64,000 nucleotides of DNA from JACCYQ01 sp036675565 (lineage in GTDB: Bacteria > Bacteroidota > Bacteroidia > Chitinophagales > Chitinophagaceae). Under the pieces are notes generated by a model, which saw only the letters and a program-made list of their open reading frames with translations, made no database searches and was not told the DNA's origin. The translations under genes and the position numbers were made by a program. The number at the start of each line of letters is the position of its first letter. Within the stretch, counting starts at the first letter, position 1. Location: contig JAKFER010000244.1 of the NCBI GenBank assembly GCA_036675565.1, forward strand, positions 1-64,000. Direction: 5' to 3'. Positions 43,024 to 52,072 of the stretch are shown here, piece after piece.

Positions 43024-44181
43024 TTACGATTTTCTTAAAGCCTGGCTTGCTTTACTAGTTTCCTCAATCTTGCTGTTATTAGCTGCATTCAGTAATAACT
43101 GAAGCGATTCATTTAATATGATGTATTTGTTTGCCAGGAACTGGTCCATTTTTTCTACTGGTAATCTCAAATCATAATTACCGGCATTTGCCATTACCTG
43201 GTCGAAATTTGGATTCAGTTTATTGAATTCGGCAATGTCATAAGCAATTTGTTTTGCTATGATCATCGAATTGTATTTCCCGCTGATCGTTAATTTTTTG
43301 GTTCCAGGAACTTCTTTAATCTTAGCCACCAGGTTTTCATCGGTACTAACAATACCAGGATTAAAATCACGGTCTTTCAATTCATATTTTGTCAATGTAG
43401 TTAAACCACCGTCACCCTCCATAATATGATGCGTTGCGATGAACTTCTTTACATGATTCCGGGTTTCAGTTGGTAAATTATATTGAAGTTTATAAAAATC
43501 CTTACTACCTGATTTCCTAATAGCATTGTTTACGCCACCCGGACCACAATTATAAGCTGCGATTACAAGCAACCAATCTCCATACATTCCATATAATTGC
43601 TTGAGGTACCTGGCTGCTGCATTGGTACTTTTATAATAATCACGACGTTCGTCTTTATACTTGTTGACTTTTAATCCAAGACCACGGGCGGTAGCTGCCA
43701 TAAACTGCCAAGGACCAACTGCACCAGCCCATGAAACAGCATTTGATTTCAACTTTGATTCAATAACAGATAAATACTTTAATTCTAAAGGAAGACCATG
43801 TTTTGTAAAAATTTCATCCATCATATTAAAATATGGACGCCCCCAATCTTTCATCTTCTCCAGGTTGGAAGCATTTTTACTCGTATAATCTTCTACAAAA
43901 CCTTCAATTCTTGGATTCAAATCATATTCGGCTCCATTTGCAGATGAATATGCCATCATATCCTTAAAATCTTTTTTAGGATCCTTTAAAACTGCAGAAT
44001 TTGATTTATCCAGGTTCTTAACCCCTGCAACTGTAGAATCATTTACAATACTACTGTCGGTTACAAACTGTGTGGAAACATTTGGACCAGTTTGTTGAGG
44101 ATTTTGGGGAATTTCTTTAGCACTTGCTAAAGAGAAAACGAAAAAGCCGCATGTTAACGACAGGAATAATTTTTTTACCAT
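43024..44181 (-). CDS. Membrane-bound lytic murein transglycosylase, SLT domain
   Basis: A 385-residue exported enzyme that cleaves peptidoglycan glycan strands. A signal peptide (MVKKLFLSLTCGFFVFSLAS) is followed by a low-complexity linker. The SLT domain has the catalytic glutamate in LSVIESKLKSNAVSWAGAVG, then PWQFMAATARGLGL, DERRDYYKSTNAAARYL and the AAYNCGPGGVNNAI motif, in the MltD/SLT-like order. The C-terminal region resembles the MltD type but without a clear LysM repeat. It converges with pabB and is 58 bases from gatA on the same strand. Confidence 0.9.
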   Translation of the reverse strand: MVKKLFLSLTCGFFVFSLASAKEIPQNPQQTGPNVSTQFVTDSSIVNDSTVAGVKNLDKSNSAVLKDPKKDFKDMMAYSSANGAEYDLNPRIEGFVEDYTSKNASNLEKMKDWGRPYFNMMDEIFTKHGLPLELKYLSVIESKLKSNAVSWAGAVGPWQFMAATARGLGLKVNKYKDERRDYYKSTNAAARYLKQLYGMYGDWLLVIAAYNCGPGGVNNAIRKSGSKDFYKLQYNLPTETRNHVKKFIATHHIMEGDGGLTTLTKYELKDRDFNPGIVSTDENLVAKIKEVPGTKKLTISGKYNSMIIAKQIAYDIAEFNKLNPNFDQVMANAGNYDLRLPVEKMDQFLANKYIILNESLQLLLNAANNSKIEETSKASQALRKS

Positions 44182-44239
44182 ACTTAATTTTAAAGTTCAC
44201 AATTAATGTCAGTTTGGTGGGTTATTCTATCGGTTTATT

Positions 44240-45700
44240 CTATCGGGTTAACATTGGTTCAGCATCATATTTAAGCAAAAGCTGATTTGAAAACCGGAGC
44301 AAAGGTAATTCATTTAACCGGTTTGCCATAATCTGAACGCCAAATGGGAGGTTATTAGTGTGCCTGAAAAGAGGAATGGAGATGGCAGGTATTCCTGTAA
44401 GGTTTGCAATTACGGTATATATATCTGCCAGGTAAACTGCTATGGGATCCTTATTTAAATCATCAATCAACGCCGCGGTACGCGGAACAGTAGGTAAAAT
44501 TATAAAGTCAAAATCGCTGAAAACCAGATACATCTGTTCAATAAACAGCCTCCTGATTTGTTGAGCTTTAGTAAAATAGGCGTCGTAATAACCGGTACTT
44601 AATACAAAGGTTCCTAACATGATCCGGCGCTTCACTTCGCGACCAAATCCTGCTGATCTTGTGCTCTTATAAAAGTCTGTTAATTCAACATTATTATGGT
44701 CTGAAGCGTACCCAAATTTAACTCCATCATATCTTGACAGATTAGATGATGCTTCTGCTGTGGTTAATACATAATATGCCGGCACGGCAAAGTCCAGCAT
44801 TTCAAAATTTACCGGTTCAATTTGATAACCTTCTTTTTCTAATTCTTTAATGAGGTTTTTTATTGCATGACTGATTTCAACATCAAGTGATGGATGATCT
44901 AATGCCTGTGGAAAAAAAGCAATTTTGAATTTTTTAGAGGAGTCTTTTTTAATTTCCTGTGCATACTTTGGAACAGGTTGTTTTGAAACTGTACTATCAT
45001 AATCATCAGCACCAGCAATTGTTTCCAATACTATCGACACATCAGCAATTGAATTTGCAAATATCCCGATCTGGTCAAATGATGATGCATAAGCAATGAG
45101 GCCATTCCTGGATATACGCCCATAACCTGGTTTAAATCCGATAACCCCACAATGATCAGCTGGTTGCCTGACAGAACCTCCTGTATCACTACCTAATGAA
45201 ACCATACATAAGCCTGCCTGGACTGAAACTGCAGAACCACCAGAAGAACCGCCTGGAGTTCTTTGATCATCCAAAAAATTCCTGGCGGCTCCATAAATGG
45301 AATTTTCATTTGCGGAACCCATTCCAAATTCATCACAATTGGTAGATCCAATAATTATAGCATCTTCAGCTAATAGTCTTTCAACAGCCGTAGCTGAGTA
45401 AAGAGAATTAAATCCTTCCAGTATTTTTGAAGAAGAGGTAAGGGGGTGATCCTTATAAGCGATTACATCTTTAATGCTGATAACAACACCGGCCAGCTTA
45501 CCGGTTGAGGCGTTTTGTTTAAATTTTTCATCAAGCAGGGATGCCTTTTCAAGTGCCTCCTTTTCATAAACGTTAACAAAAGCATTGAGGCGGGAATATT
45601 CCTTTATTCTTTGCAGATAATATTTTACTACCTGCAAACAGGTCAGCCTGCCTTCCTTTATTTGAGTATGATAATGCTCAATGGAAGAAAACTCGAACAA
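44240..45700 (-). CDS. gatA: Aspartyl/glutamyl-tRNA amidotransferase subunit A
   Basis: GatA, 486 residues, is the amidase subunit that supplies ammonia for making Gln-tRNA(Gln) or Asn-tRNA(Asn). The amidase signature is complete: the catalytic lysine in GVVISIKDVIAYKDHP, the cis-Ser in the glycine-serine-rich TPGGSSGGSAVSVQAG and the nucleophile serine in DTGGSVRQPADHCGVIGFKPGYG. The start is a TTG at 45700, since the reading frame has a stop 15 bases upstream and no ATG between, and the N-terminus FEFSSIEHY is family-like. gatB and gatC are elsewhere, as is usual in Bacteroidota. It lies 44 bases after tatA on the same strand. Confidence 0.95.
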   Translation of the reverse strand: MFEFSSIEHYHTQIKEGRLTCLQVVKYYLQRIKEYSRLNAFVNVYEKEALEKASLLDEKFKQNASTGKLAGVVISIKDVIAYKDHPLTSSSKILEGFNSLYSATAVERLLAEDAIIIGSTNCDEFGMGSANENSIYGAARNFLDDQRTPGGSSGGSAVSVQAGLCMVSLGSDTGGSVRQPADHCGVIGFKPGYGRISRNGLIAYASSFDQIGIFANSIADVSIVLETIAGADDYDSTVSKQPVPKYAQEIKKDSSKKFKIAFFPQALDHPSLDVEISHAIKNLIKELEKEGYQIEPVNFEMLDFAVPAYYVLTTAEASSNLSRYDGVKFGYASDHNNVELTDFYKSTRSAGFGREVKRRIMLGTFVLSTGYYDAYFTKAQQIRRLFIEQMYLVFSDFDFIILPTVPRTAALIDDLNKDPIAVYLADIYTVIANLTGIPAISIPLFRHTNNLPFGVQIMANRLNELPLLRFSNQLLLKYDAEPMLTR

Positions 45701-45744
45701 AAGCAGTGGGCTTTATGATGAAGAAATTATAAAAGCTTCCGCAA

Positions 45745-45978
45745 TTATTGCTGTGCAGAAGGTTGTGTTGTTTGTGAAGTTTGTGCAGAAGTGGTTTTAT
45801 TCATGTTTTCCTTCTCACTCAAACCTTCTTCAATTTCTTTTTTCACGTTGCTTTTTGCATCATTGAATTCCCTGATTCCTTTACCCAGCCCGCGCATTAA
45901 CTCAGGTATCTTGCGGCCACCAAATAATAAAAGGACAATCAGTAAGACGAGAAGTATTTCGTTCCAACCTAAGCTCAT
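45745..45978 (-). CDS. tatA: Sec-independent protein translocase protein TatA
   Basis: TatA/E-type pore component of the twin-arginine export system, 77 residues. It has a short periplasmic N-terminus, one membrane helix (EILLVLLIVLLLFGG), the hinge FGGRKIPEL and an amphipathic helix (MRGLGKGIREFNDAKSNVKKE). The C-terminal tail is rich in Thr and Gln. The FGGRKIPEL motif is that of TatA rather than TatB. It is preceded by a perfect promoter box at 46008-46015 and followed by gatA. Confidence 0.94.
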   Translation of the reverse strand: MSLGWNEILLVLLIVLLLFGGRKIPELMRGLGKGIREFNDAKSNVKKEIEEGLSEKENMNKTTSAQTSQTTQPSAQQ

Positions 45979-46007
45979 AAAAAAGCGGTTTTAATTATTT
46001 AAAAAAA

Positions 46008-46015
46008 CAAAAGTA
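46008..46015 (-). promoter_or_regulatory. -7 promoter element of tatA
   Basis: On the minus strand TACTTTTG matches TAnnTTTG, 29 bases before the tatA ATG. Confidence 0.65.
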
Positions 46016-46046
46016 CACCTTCAATTCCAACAATTTAAACAAAAAA

Positions 46047-46073
46047 AAATGAAAGCGTATGAAGCTTCCATTT
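46047..46073 (-). terminator. Terminator after rplS
   Basis: On the minus strand arms AAATGGAAGC and GCTTTCATTT with one G:T wobble, loop TTCATAC, followed by a run of Ts. It lies 23 bases after the rplS stop. Confidence 0.8.
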
Positions 46074-46096
46074 TTAAGAGTCTATTATCAATTAGT

Positions 46097-46498
46097 TTAT
46101 TTTGCTTCTGCCAATTTAGCTTTTGGAGCCTTTGCTGGTTTAGCTGTTTTAACGTGCTTCTTTTCTTTGATACGGGCACTTTTTCCACTTAATTCACGTA
46201 AGTAAAACAGTTTTGCACGACGTACTCTTCCTGATTTATGCAATACGATAGAATCAATATTAGGAGAAGCTAATACAAACGTCCTTTCTACACCAATTCC
46301 ATCAGAAATTTTACGTACAGTGAAAGTGGCGGTACCACTGGTTCCCTGGCGCTTGATCACATCACCTTTAAAAGGCTGGATCCTTTCTTTATTTCCTTCT
46401 ACAATTTTATAATTAACAGTGATATTATCACCTGCTTTAAACTTAGGGAAAGATTTTATTCCGGTAAGCTGTTCGTGTACAAAAGCTACTGCATCCAT
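46097..46498 (-). CDS. rplS: 50S ribosomal protein L19
   Basis: L19, 133 residues with the family core of about 115 plus a lysine/alanine-rich C-terminal tail (HVKTAKPAKAPKAKLAEAK). The core motifs FKAGDNITVNYKIVEGNKER, QPFKGDVIKRQG, FTVRKISDGIGVERTF and RAKLFYLRELSGKSARIKEK are clear. The start is the ATG at 46498 (MDAVAFVHEQ). The longer frame beginning at 46522 lies in the promoter box at 46520-46527 and would not be transcribed in full. Confidence 0.97.
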   Translation of the reverse strand: MDAVAFVHEQLTGIKSFPKFKAGDNITVNYKIVEGNKERIQPFKGDVIKRQGTSGTATFTVRKISDGIGVERTFVLASPNIDSIVLHKSGRVRRAKLFYLRELSGKSARIKEKKHVKTAKPAKAPKAKLAEAK

Positions 46499-46519
46499 TA
46501 CTCTGAATTTTAAGGACGG

Positions 46520-46527
46520 CAAAGGTA
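46520..46527 (-). promoter_or_regulatory. -7 promoter element of rplS
   Basis: On the minus strand TACCTTTG matches TAnnTTTG, 21 bases before the ATG at 46498, and decides the start codon choice. Confidence 0.7.
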
Positions 46528-46582
46528 ATAGAAATATTTTAAAAACCTCTTGTCGTTTGATTATTTTTAAAACCCGGTTGAT

Positions 46583-48148
46583 TTATCGGGCAATATTCAC
46601 CGCTCTTTTTTCCCGGATAACGGTAATCTTGATCTGCCCCGGATAGGTCATTTCATTTTGGATCTTTTGAGCAATTTCAAATGAAAGCTTATCTGAATCC
46701 AAATCCGTAACCTTATCGGCTTCTACAATCACCCTTAATTCACGGCCAGCCTGAATTGCATATGCTTTTTCAACACCGGGGTAAGCCAGGGCAATGTTTT
46801 CCAATTCTTTAATTCTTTGCAGGTATTGCTGCATAATTTCCCTTCTGGCACCAGGTCTGGCACCGCTGATTGCATCACAAGCCTGCACAATTGGAGAAAT
46901 TACATATTGCATTTCCATTTCGTCGTGGTGGGCACCTACTGCATTAACGACCGCTGGATTTTCACCATATTTCTCAGTAAGTTTTGCACCTAACAATGCA
47001 TGACTTAATTCAGTTTCTTCATCAGGCACTTTACCAATATCGTGTAATAGCCCGGCTCGTTTAGCCAGTTTGGGGTTCATTCCCAATTCAGAAGCCATAA
47101 TACCACAAAGGTTAGCAACTTCGCGACTATGCATCAAAAGGTTTTGGCCGTAGGAAGAACGGAAGCGCATCTTACCCACTAAACGAACCAATTCTTTATG
47201 TAAACCATGAATGCCCAGCTCTATCACCGTTCTTTCGCCAATTTCCATGATCTGTTCTTCGATCTGCCTTTTGGTTTTTTCTACAACCTCTTCAATACGG
47301 GCAGGATGAATACGACCATCTGTTACCAGTCGTTGCAAGCTTAAACGGGCAATTTCCCGGCGCAACGGGTCAAAAGACGATAAAATAATGGCTTCCGGTG
47401 TATCATCAACAATCAAGTCTACACCAGTTGCTGCTTCAATGGCGCGGATATTTCGACCCTCGCGACCAATGATCTGGCCTTTAATTTCATCACTTTCCAG
47501 GTTAAAAACAGTGATTGAATTTTCAATAGCCTGCTCAGCAGCTGTTCTTTGAATGGTTTGTATAATGATCTTTCGGGCTTCTTTATTTGCTTTTAACTTT
47601 GCCTCATCTACAATTTCCTGTTGAATGGCAATGGCGCGGGTATGAGCCTCTTGCTTTAAACTTTCTATAAGTTGAGCTTTTGCCTCATCAGCTGTAAGCC
47701 CGGCAATTTTTTCCAGTCGGCGGATATGCTCTTCCTGGTGCTTTTCAAGTTCAGTTCTTTTAAGATTAACAACTTCAATCTGGCGGTTCAGGTTGGTTTT
47801 GATAGCATCATTTTCCTTTAGCTGCCGATCGAGTTGTTCAGTTTTTTGATTTAAGCCTTGTTCTTTCTGGCGTATCCTGTTTTCACCTTCGCCAATTTTA
47901 CGATTGCGTTCAAATACTTCTTTGTCATGTTCGGATTTTAATTGAACAAATCTTTCTTTGGCTTCAAGTAGTTTTTCTTTCTTTAGATTTTCTGCATTTG
48001 ATTTAGCGTCTTCAATTATTTTTTTGGATTGAAATTCAGCATCTTCAATAATTCGTCGATTATTTTTGGCAAAAACGATTTTGCCGGCTATGATGCCTGT
48101 AACCAGGCATACCAGGCCAATGATGATATAAATTATGATCGGGTCCAT
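46583..48148 (-). CDS. rny: Ribonuclease Y
   Basis: RNase Y, 521 residues, is a membrane-anchored endoribonuclease that starts mRNA decay. In order: an N-terminal membrane segment (IIIYIIIGLVCLVTGIIAG), a long coiled coil to about residue 200 (QKEQGLNQKTEQLDRQLKEN), a KH domain (DEIKGQIIGREGRNIRAIEA) and an HD domain (MHSREVANLCGIMASE, GLLHDIGKVPDEE, VNAVGAHHDEMEM). All parts are intact. It follows zapA on the same strand across a 145-base gap which holds a variant promoter box at 48221-48228, so it may be transcribed from its own promoter. Confidence 0.97.
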   Translation of the reverse strand: MDPIIIYIIIGLVCLVTGIIAGKIVFAKNNRRIIEDAEFQSKKIIEDAKSNAENLKKEKLLEAKERFVQLKSEHDKEVFERNRKIGEGENRIRQKEQGLNQKTEQLDRQLKENDAIKTNLNRQIEVVNLKRTELEKHQEEHIRRLEKIAGLTADEAKAQLIESLKQEAHTRAIAIQQEIVDEAKLKANKEARKIIIQTIQRTAAEQAIENSITVFNLESDEIKGQIIGREGRNIRAIEAATGVDLIVDDTPEAIILSSFDPLRREIARLSLQRLVTDGRIHPARIEEVVEKTKRQIEEQIMEIGERTVIELGIHGLHKELVRLVGKMRFRSSYGQNLLMHSREVANLCGIMASELGMNPKLAKRAGLLHDIGKVPDEETELSHALLGAKLTEKYGENPAVVNAVGAHHDEMEMQYVISPIVQACDAISGARPGARREIMQQYLQRIKELENIALAYPGVEKAYAIQAGRELRVIVEADKVTDLDSDKLSFEIAQKIQNEMTYPGQIKITVIREKRAVNIAR

Positions 48149-48220
48149 GAATTTTTTGTTTTAAAGTAAGCATTTCCTGATGTTTAACAGTTCCTCTGAC
48201 AATAAGTCTGCGGGAGTTTG

Positions 48221-48228
48221 CGAAGATA
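48221..48228 (-). promoter_or_regulatory. Variant -7 element between zapA and rny
   Basis: On the minus strand TATCTTCG is one base from TAnnTTTG, 72 bases before the rny ATG. The leader that follows has short hairpins (CAGAGGAACTG and GACTTATTGTC). Confidence 0.4.
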
Positions 48229-48293
48229 GGAAAAGGCAGTTATATGTTAGGTTTCTTAAATGGTTAGGTGTTTGGTTACAGATTACTTGATTG

Positions 48294-48587
48294 TTAATCG
48301 GTATTCAATTGTTCATTGATCATTTTTTCAATAGCTGCCAGTTTTTCAGATAGTTGGGCAGTTTCAAGGATTGGGGTTTCTTTGCCAGTAAGTTCTGTGG
48401 CATACCAGATCAGCACCATAGAAACATAATCCTGCATATCCTTTCCAGCAAAAATTGTTTTGAATTCTACAATCTTCTCATTGATTGTTTTGACCGTATT
48501 ACGTACCACCTCTTCATCTTTTGGCTCTACTTTAATCCGGTAATTTCGATCGCCAATAATGATGGTTATTGGAATTAATGTGTCCAT
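48294..48587 (-). CDS. zapA: Cell division protein ZapA
   Basis: A 97-residue ZapA-family protein that stabilises FtsZ rings. The N-terminal strand-turn-strand (TLIPITIIIGDRNYRIKVEP) with the following DEEVVRNTVKTINEKIVEFK helix is the ZapA domain, and the C-terminal coiled coil (ETAQLSEKLAAIEKMINEQL) forms the dimer. It is in an arrangement common in Bacteroidota: pheT, a coiled-coil protein, zapA, rny. The plus-strand gene at 48661 interrupts the series between zapA and the coiled-coil gene. Confidence 0.9.
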   Translation of the reverse strand: MDTLIPITIIIGDRNYRIKVEPKDEEVVRNTVKTINEKIVEFKTIFAGKDMQDYVSMVLIWYATELTGKETPILETAQLSEKLAAIEKMINEQLNTD

Positions 48588-48660
48588 TATTTGCTTTTTT
48601 CAGATACTATGAGTATTTTTTTAGTCCAATTATCTATGAAAACGCCAAAATGCTTGTATT

Positions 48661-48915
48661 ATGATCTTTGCCAAAGTTAAATCCCCAGTCTTTATCGACA
48701 CCGTAAAATTTGAACTGCAGAACTGCAGTTCTCAATTTTCAGCCCAATTGATTGACGAAAATGGCAGCATCTGCAGCCAAATGGAAACCAGACCTCCATT
48801 TGAAAAGGATGAGTTTATTTGGAAAGGACTCAACAGTCTTCCTTATGGAATTTATACACTTGAATTAAAGCAGAATGGGGAGGAAATGAGATTAAGAATG
48901 GTTAAAAGAATATAG
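48661..48915 (+). CDS. Small protein resembling a free-standing T9SS sorting domain
   Basis: An 84-residue protein with no signal peptide or membrane helix. From residue 15 to the end it follows the pattern of the type A C-terminal sorting domain of type IX secretion cargo: strand VKFELQNCSSQFSAQLIDENG, then the LxxGxYxLxL-like LNSLPYGIYTLELKQNGEEM, ending with MVKRI. There is no cargo domain in front of it. It is coded opposite to the neighbouring genes and its stop codon abuts that of the coiled-coil protein without a gap. It could instead be an unrelated small beta-sandwich protein. Similarity to the sorting domain was judged by eye. Confidence 0.65.
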   Translation: MIFAKVKSPVFIDTVKFELQNCSSQFSAQLIDENGSICSQMETRPPFEKDEFIWKGLNSLPYGIYTLELKQNGEEMRLRMVKRI

Positions 48916-49203
48916 TTAGCGACTAAGCAGGTTTATACATTTATCTACTTCCTTAATATAACCTGCTATTCTTTTTTCAAAATCTCTTTTATCCTTATCA
49001 TCCCAATTTCCACTGCTGATTTTCAATATTTCTACTTGTTGCTGTAGTTGCTCAATACTTGCCTGGTATCCCGCTACCTTTTGCTGTAAAGCTTCCTTTT
49101 CTATATTTAAACGGGCATTGTCCTTTTTTAATCCTGCATATTGCTTAATAAGTTGCTGAATTTTATTTTGAATATTTTTTATTTGGGGTTCAAGTGCAGA
49201 CAT
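48916..49203 (-). CDS. Coiled-coil protein, ZapB-like
   Basis: A 95-residue, almost wholly coiled-coil protein. Heptad-like runs of Leu, Ile and Val occur from LEPQIKNIQNKIQQLIKQYAG through LQQQVEILK, with a shorter C-terminal helix (RDFEKRIAGYIKEVDKC). It has no membrane segment. The gene lies between pheT (25 bases before it) and zapA on the same strand, and in several Bacteroidota a similar small coiled-coil protein sits at this place, so a cell-division role with ZapA is plausible but not proven. The ATG at 49203 is used; a longer frame from 49254 overlaps the end of pheT and has no family-like sequence. Confidence 0.8.
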   Translation of the reverse strand: MSALEPQIKNIQNKIQQLIKQYAGLKKDNARLNIEKEALQQKVAGYQASIEQLQQQVEILKISSGNWDDKDKRDFEKRIAGYIKEVDKCINLLSR

Positions 49204-49228
49204 GTTAGGCAATTTTGAATGACAAAAC

Positions 49229-51652
49229 TTATTTCCTGATCTCCGCCGAAACATCTTTTTCCAAAGTGCTGATCAATTTATTCATCCAGCCATCAATTTC
49301 CTTATCAGTCAACGTTTTTTCTTCATCAATAAAAGTAAAATTGATAGCCATTGATTTTTTACCCGTTCCAATTTTTTCATTTTCAAAAACATCAAACAAA
49401 TGAAAGGATTTTAATTTAGCTAATCGAAGTTTTTTAATGCTGCTCTCTATATGAGCAAAAGGCAAGCCTGAATTTACTACCAGGGCAAGATCCCGCTGCA
49501 TAGAAGGAAAACGTGGTATTTCCTTGTACTTTATTTTTTGGTCTTTTACATGATCCATCAAGAGGTCCCAGTTAAAATCCAGGTAAACGACAGGCTGTTT
49601 TATTTCGAACCGGGACAAAGCTTTGTTTGATATATTCCCAATTTGAAGAATTTCCTGCCTGTTAATAAACCCTTTCAATATCATACCCTGGGATGATTCT
49701 GTTGTATCAAAATTGTCTATCCTGGCTCCCGTCATTTGCAGGATCTTTTCTGAAACGCCTTTTAGAAAATAAAAATCTGCAGGAGTTGGTTTTTGGCGCC
49801 ATTCGGAATTGTGCAAATGACCCGTACTCATTAATAACAGGTGCTCAGTTTCTTTGTACTTACCTGCTGATTCTGTTTGATAAATTTTACCAAATTCAAA
49901 CAGGAGCAGGTTTTCGTTTTTCCTATTCAAATTATAAGCAACTGTTTCCAATGCAGTTTCCAATAAAGTCAATCGCATTACATTCAGTTCTTCACTTAAA
50001 TTATTCAACAATTTTACGGAAACCGATAATTCATCTTCAGTATAATAAGCTGAGTTGGTTATTGAATTGGTGATGACCTGGTAAAAACCGGAACCCGCCA
50101 GGTAATCGGAAACTTTTTCCCTGAATTTTTCAGTTACATAATTTTCTTCTAATGAAGGTGTGATCGTTACCTGCCCATCAATATCTACATTATCCAATCC
50201 ATCAATCCTTAAAATTTCTTCTACAAGATCTGCAGGGAGTGTAATGTCTGGTTTGTGAAAAGGTGCCGCCACCCAGATTTCATCTATCCTTTCTTTAATA
50301 ATTTCAAAGCCCAGGCTCTGCAAAATATTTTTCACCGCATCCGGGTGATAACTTTTACCACTTAGTTTTTTCAGGTAATGATATTTTAAGCCAATCTCTT
50401 TTTTAGAGGCCGGTTGTGGGTAAACGTCAATAATTGCAGAAGAAATTTCTCCGCCTGCAATTTCTTTAATCAACAGTGCGGATCTTTTTAAAACGTTGAC
50501 CGTATTTGAAATATCAACACCTTTTTCAAACCGGGTAGCCGCGTCTGTACGAAGCGTATGCCTGAAGGAAGTTTTACGAATGAATACCGGGTTAAAAAAA
50601 GCGCTTTCAATAAAAATATTTTTAGTGTTTTCTGTTACGCCTGAATGCAAACCACCAAAAACACCAGCTATACACATCGGTTCTTGACTATTGCATATCA
50701 TCAGGTCATTGGCAGAAAGTTTTCTTTCTTTTTCATCAAGGGTAATGAAAGATGTCCCTTCCGGGAGGTTTTTGACAATCACCTGGTCACCGGTTATTTT
50801 ATCCGCATCAAAAGCATGTAACGGTTGTCCCGTTTCATGTTGAATAAAATTAGTTATATCAACAATATTATTCAGTGGCCTGATACCTATTGATTTTAAC
50901 CTTTGTTGCAGCCAGGCTGGTGATGCACCGATGGTTACATTACTAATACTGATTCCGCTATACCGTGCACAAGCATCAATGTTATCAATAGTGACTGTAA
51001 ATGTTTTGCCAGTATTGTCAGGTTTAAAGTTGTTTTTATAAGGCCATTTAACTTTGTATTCCTTTTTTTCATGAAAACTGAGATAGGCACAGACATCTCT
51101 TGCTACACCCAAATGACTCATAGCATCCATCCGATTGGGTGTAATTCCAATTTCAAAAATCCAATCTTCGTAAGGACTAAAATAATCAGGGGCTGGTGTA
51201 CCAGGTTTGGCGTCTGCAGGTAAAACCAAAATGCCTTCATGCGATTGACCAAGCCCGATTTCATCTTCTGCGCAAATCATCCCATAGCTTTCTTCACCCC
51301 TTATTTTAGCCACTTTCAAAGTGAGCGGATCGCCCTGCACCGGGAAGATGGTTGTGCCCACAGGCGCAATTACAACTTTCTGACCTGCAGCAACATTTGG
51401 CGCACCACATACAATCTGCAAAGTCTCTGTTCCGCCAGTGTTTACTTTGGTCAATGTTAATTTGTCGGCATTGGGATGAGGTTTAGTTTCCATCACTTCT
51501 CCAATGATCAAACCCTTTAATCCGCCTTTAAATTCTTCATATTTATCAAGGCCTTCTACTTCAAGCCCGATGGAAGTCAATATTTTGCTTAGTCTTTCAA
51601 CTTCTATTTTTACTGGTAAATATTCGCACAGCCAATTGTATGAAATCGTCAT
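49229..51652 (-). CDS. pheT: Phenylalanyl-tRNA synthetase beta subunit
   Basis: PheT, 807 residues, full length. In order: an N-terminal segment with the tRNA-binding OB domain (LIIGEVMETKPHPNADKLTLTKV, QIVCGAPNVAAGQKVV), B3/B4 editing domain (SISNVTIGASPAWLQQRLK and the RPLNNIVDITNF region), B5 domain, the catalytic-like core (FEKGVDISN and the KKEIGLKYHYL region), and a C-terminal ferredoxin-like anticodon-binding domain (EIPRFPSMQRDLALVV, AINFTFIDEEKTLTDKE). pheS is not in the window. A perfect promoter box lies at 51672-51679. The coiled-coil gene follows closely. Confidence 0.97.
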   Translation of the reverse strand: MTISYNWLCEYLPVKIEVERLSKILTSIGLEVEGLDKYEEFKGGLKGLIIGEVMETKPHPNADKLTLTKVNTGGTETLQIVCGAPNVAAGQKVVIAPVGTTIFPVQGDPLTLKVAKIRGEESYGMICAEDEIGLGQSHEGILVLPADAKPGTPAPDYFSPYEDWIFEIGITPNRMDAMSHLGVARDVCAYLSFHEKKEYKVKWPYKNNFKPDNTGKTFTVTIDNIDACARYSGISISNVTIGASPAWLQQRLKSIGIRPLNNIVDITNFIQHETGQPLHAFDADKITGDQVIVKNLPEGTSFITLDEKERKLSANDLMICNSQEPMCIAGVFGGLHSGVTENTKNIFIESAFFNPVFIRKTSFRHTLRTDAATRFEKGVDISNTVNVLKRSALLIKEIAGGEISSAIIDVYPQPASKKEIGLKYHYLKKLSGKSYHPDAVKNILQSLGFEIIKERIDEIWVAAPFHKPDITLPADLVEEILRIDGLDNVDIDGQVTITPSLEENYVTEKFREKVSDYLAGSGFYQVITNSITNSAYYTEDELSVSVKLLNNLSEELNVMRLTLLETALETVAYNLNRKNENLLLFEFGKIYQTESAGKYKETEHLLLMSTGHLHNSEWRQKPTPADFYFLKGVSEKILQMTGARIDNFDTTESSQGMILKGFINRQEILQIGNISNKALSRFEIKQPVVYLDFNWDLLMDHVKDQKIKYKEIPRFPSMQRDLALVVNSGLPFAHIESSIKKLRLAKLKSFHLFDVFENEKIGTGKKSMAINFTFIDEEKTLTDKEIDGWMNKLISTLEKDVSAEIRK

Positions 51653-52072
51653 ATTTTATTTCTTAGGATGGCAAAGATAATGTTTGAAAGGGCAGTTTTT
51701 TCCCAACTTCAAATATGGGCAACTGAAAACACTTTAACCAATTAAAGCTGGAATGCCTGGATGCCACAAATTTAATTGGCTGTATAATAAATCATTATTA
51801 TTTGATTATCAAAATGTTGAATTCATTCCTCAAACTTAACAGTGGAAGTGTGCGTAAGCAGATATTTTTAAGCAGAACAAATGGGATGGCATAAGTTTTA
51901 AAAGAATATGGATGTTATAATAATTTGGAAACTGGTAATTTTTTAAACACGATTGCAACCATAAATAACCATTATTAATAGCGTTCAGTTATAACGATAA
52001 CGTATACCTGAATTTTATAAATAATAGTTAACAAAAAAATTACCTGGTTCTGTAAACTTTAAATTTTATATC
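51653..52072. other. Divergent intergenic region between pheT and the Gln/Ser-rich protein
   Basis: About 420 AT-rich bases without a gene. It holds the pheT promoter at the left end. I recognise no promoter box for the plus-strand gene except the near-match TAAACTTT at about 52053, and nothing else I can support. Confidence 0.55.
51672..51679 (-). promoter_or_regulatory. -7 promoter element of pheT
   Basis: On the minus strand TATCTTTG matches TAnnTTTG, 19 bases before the ATG at 51652. Confidence 0.7.
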
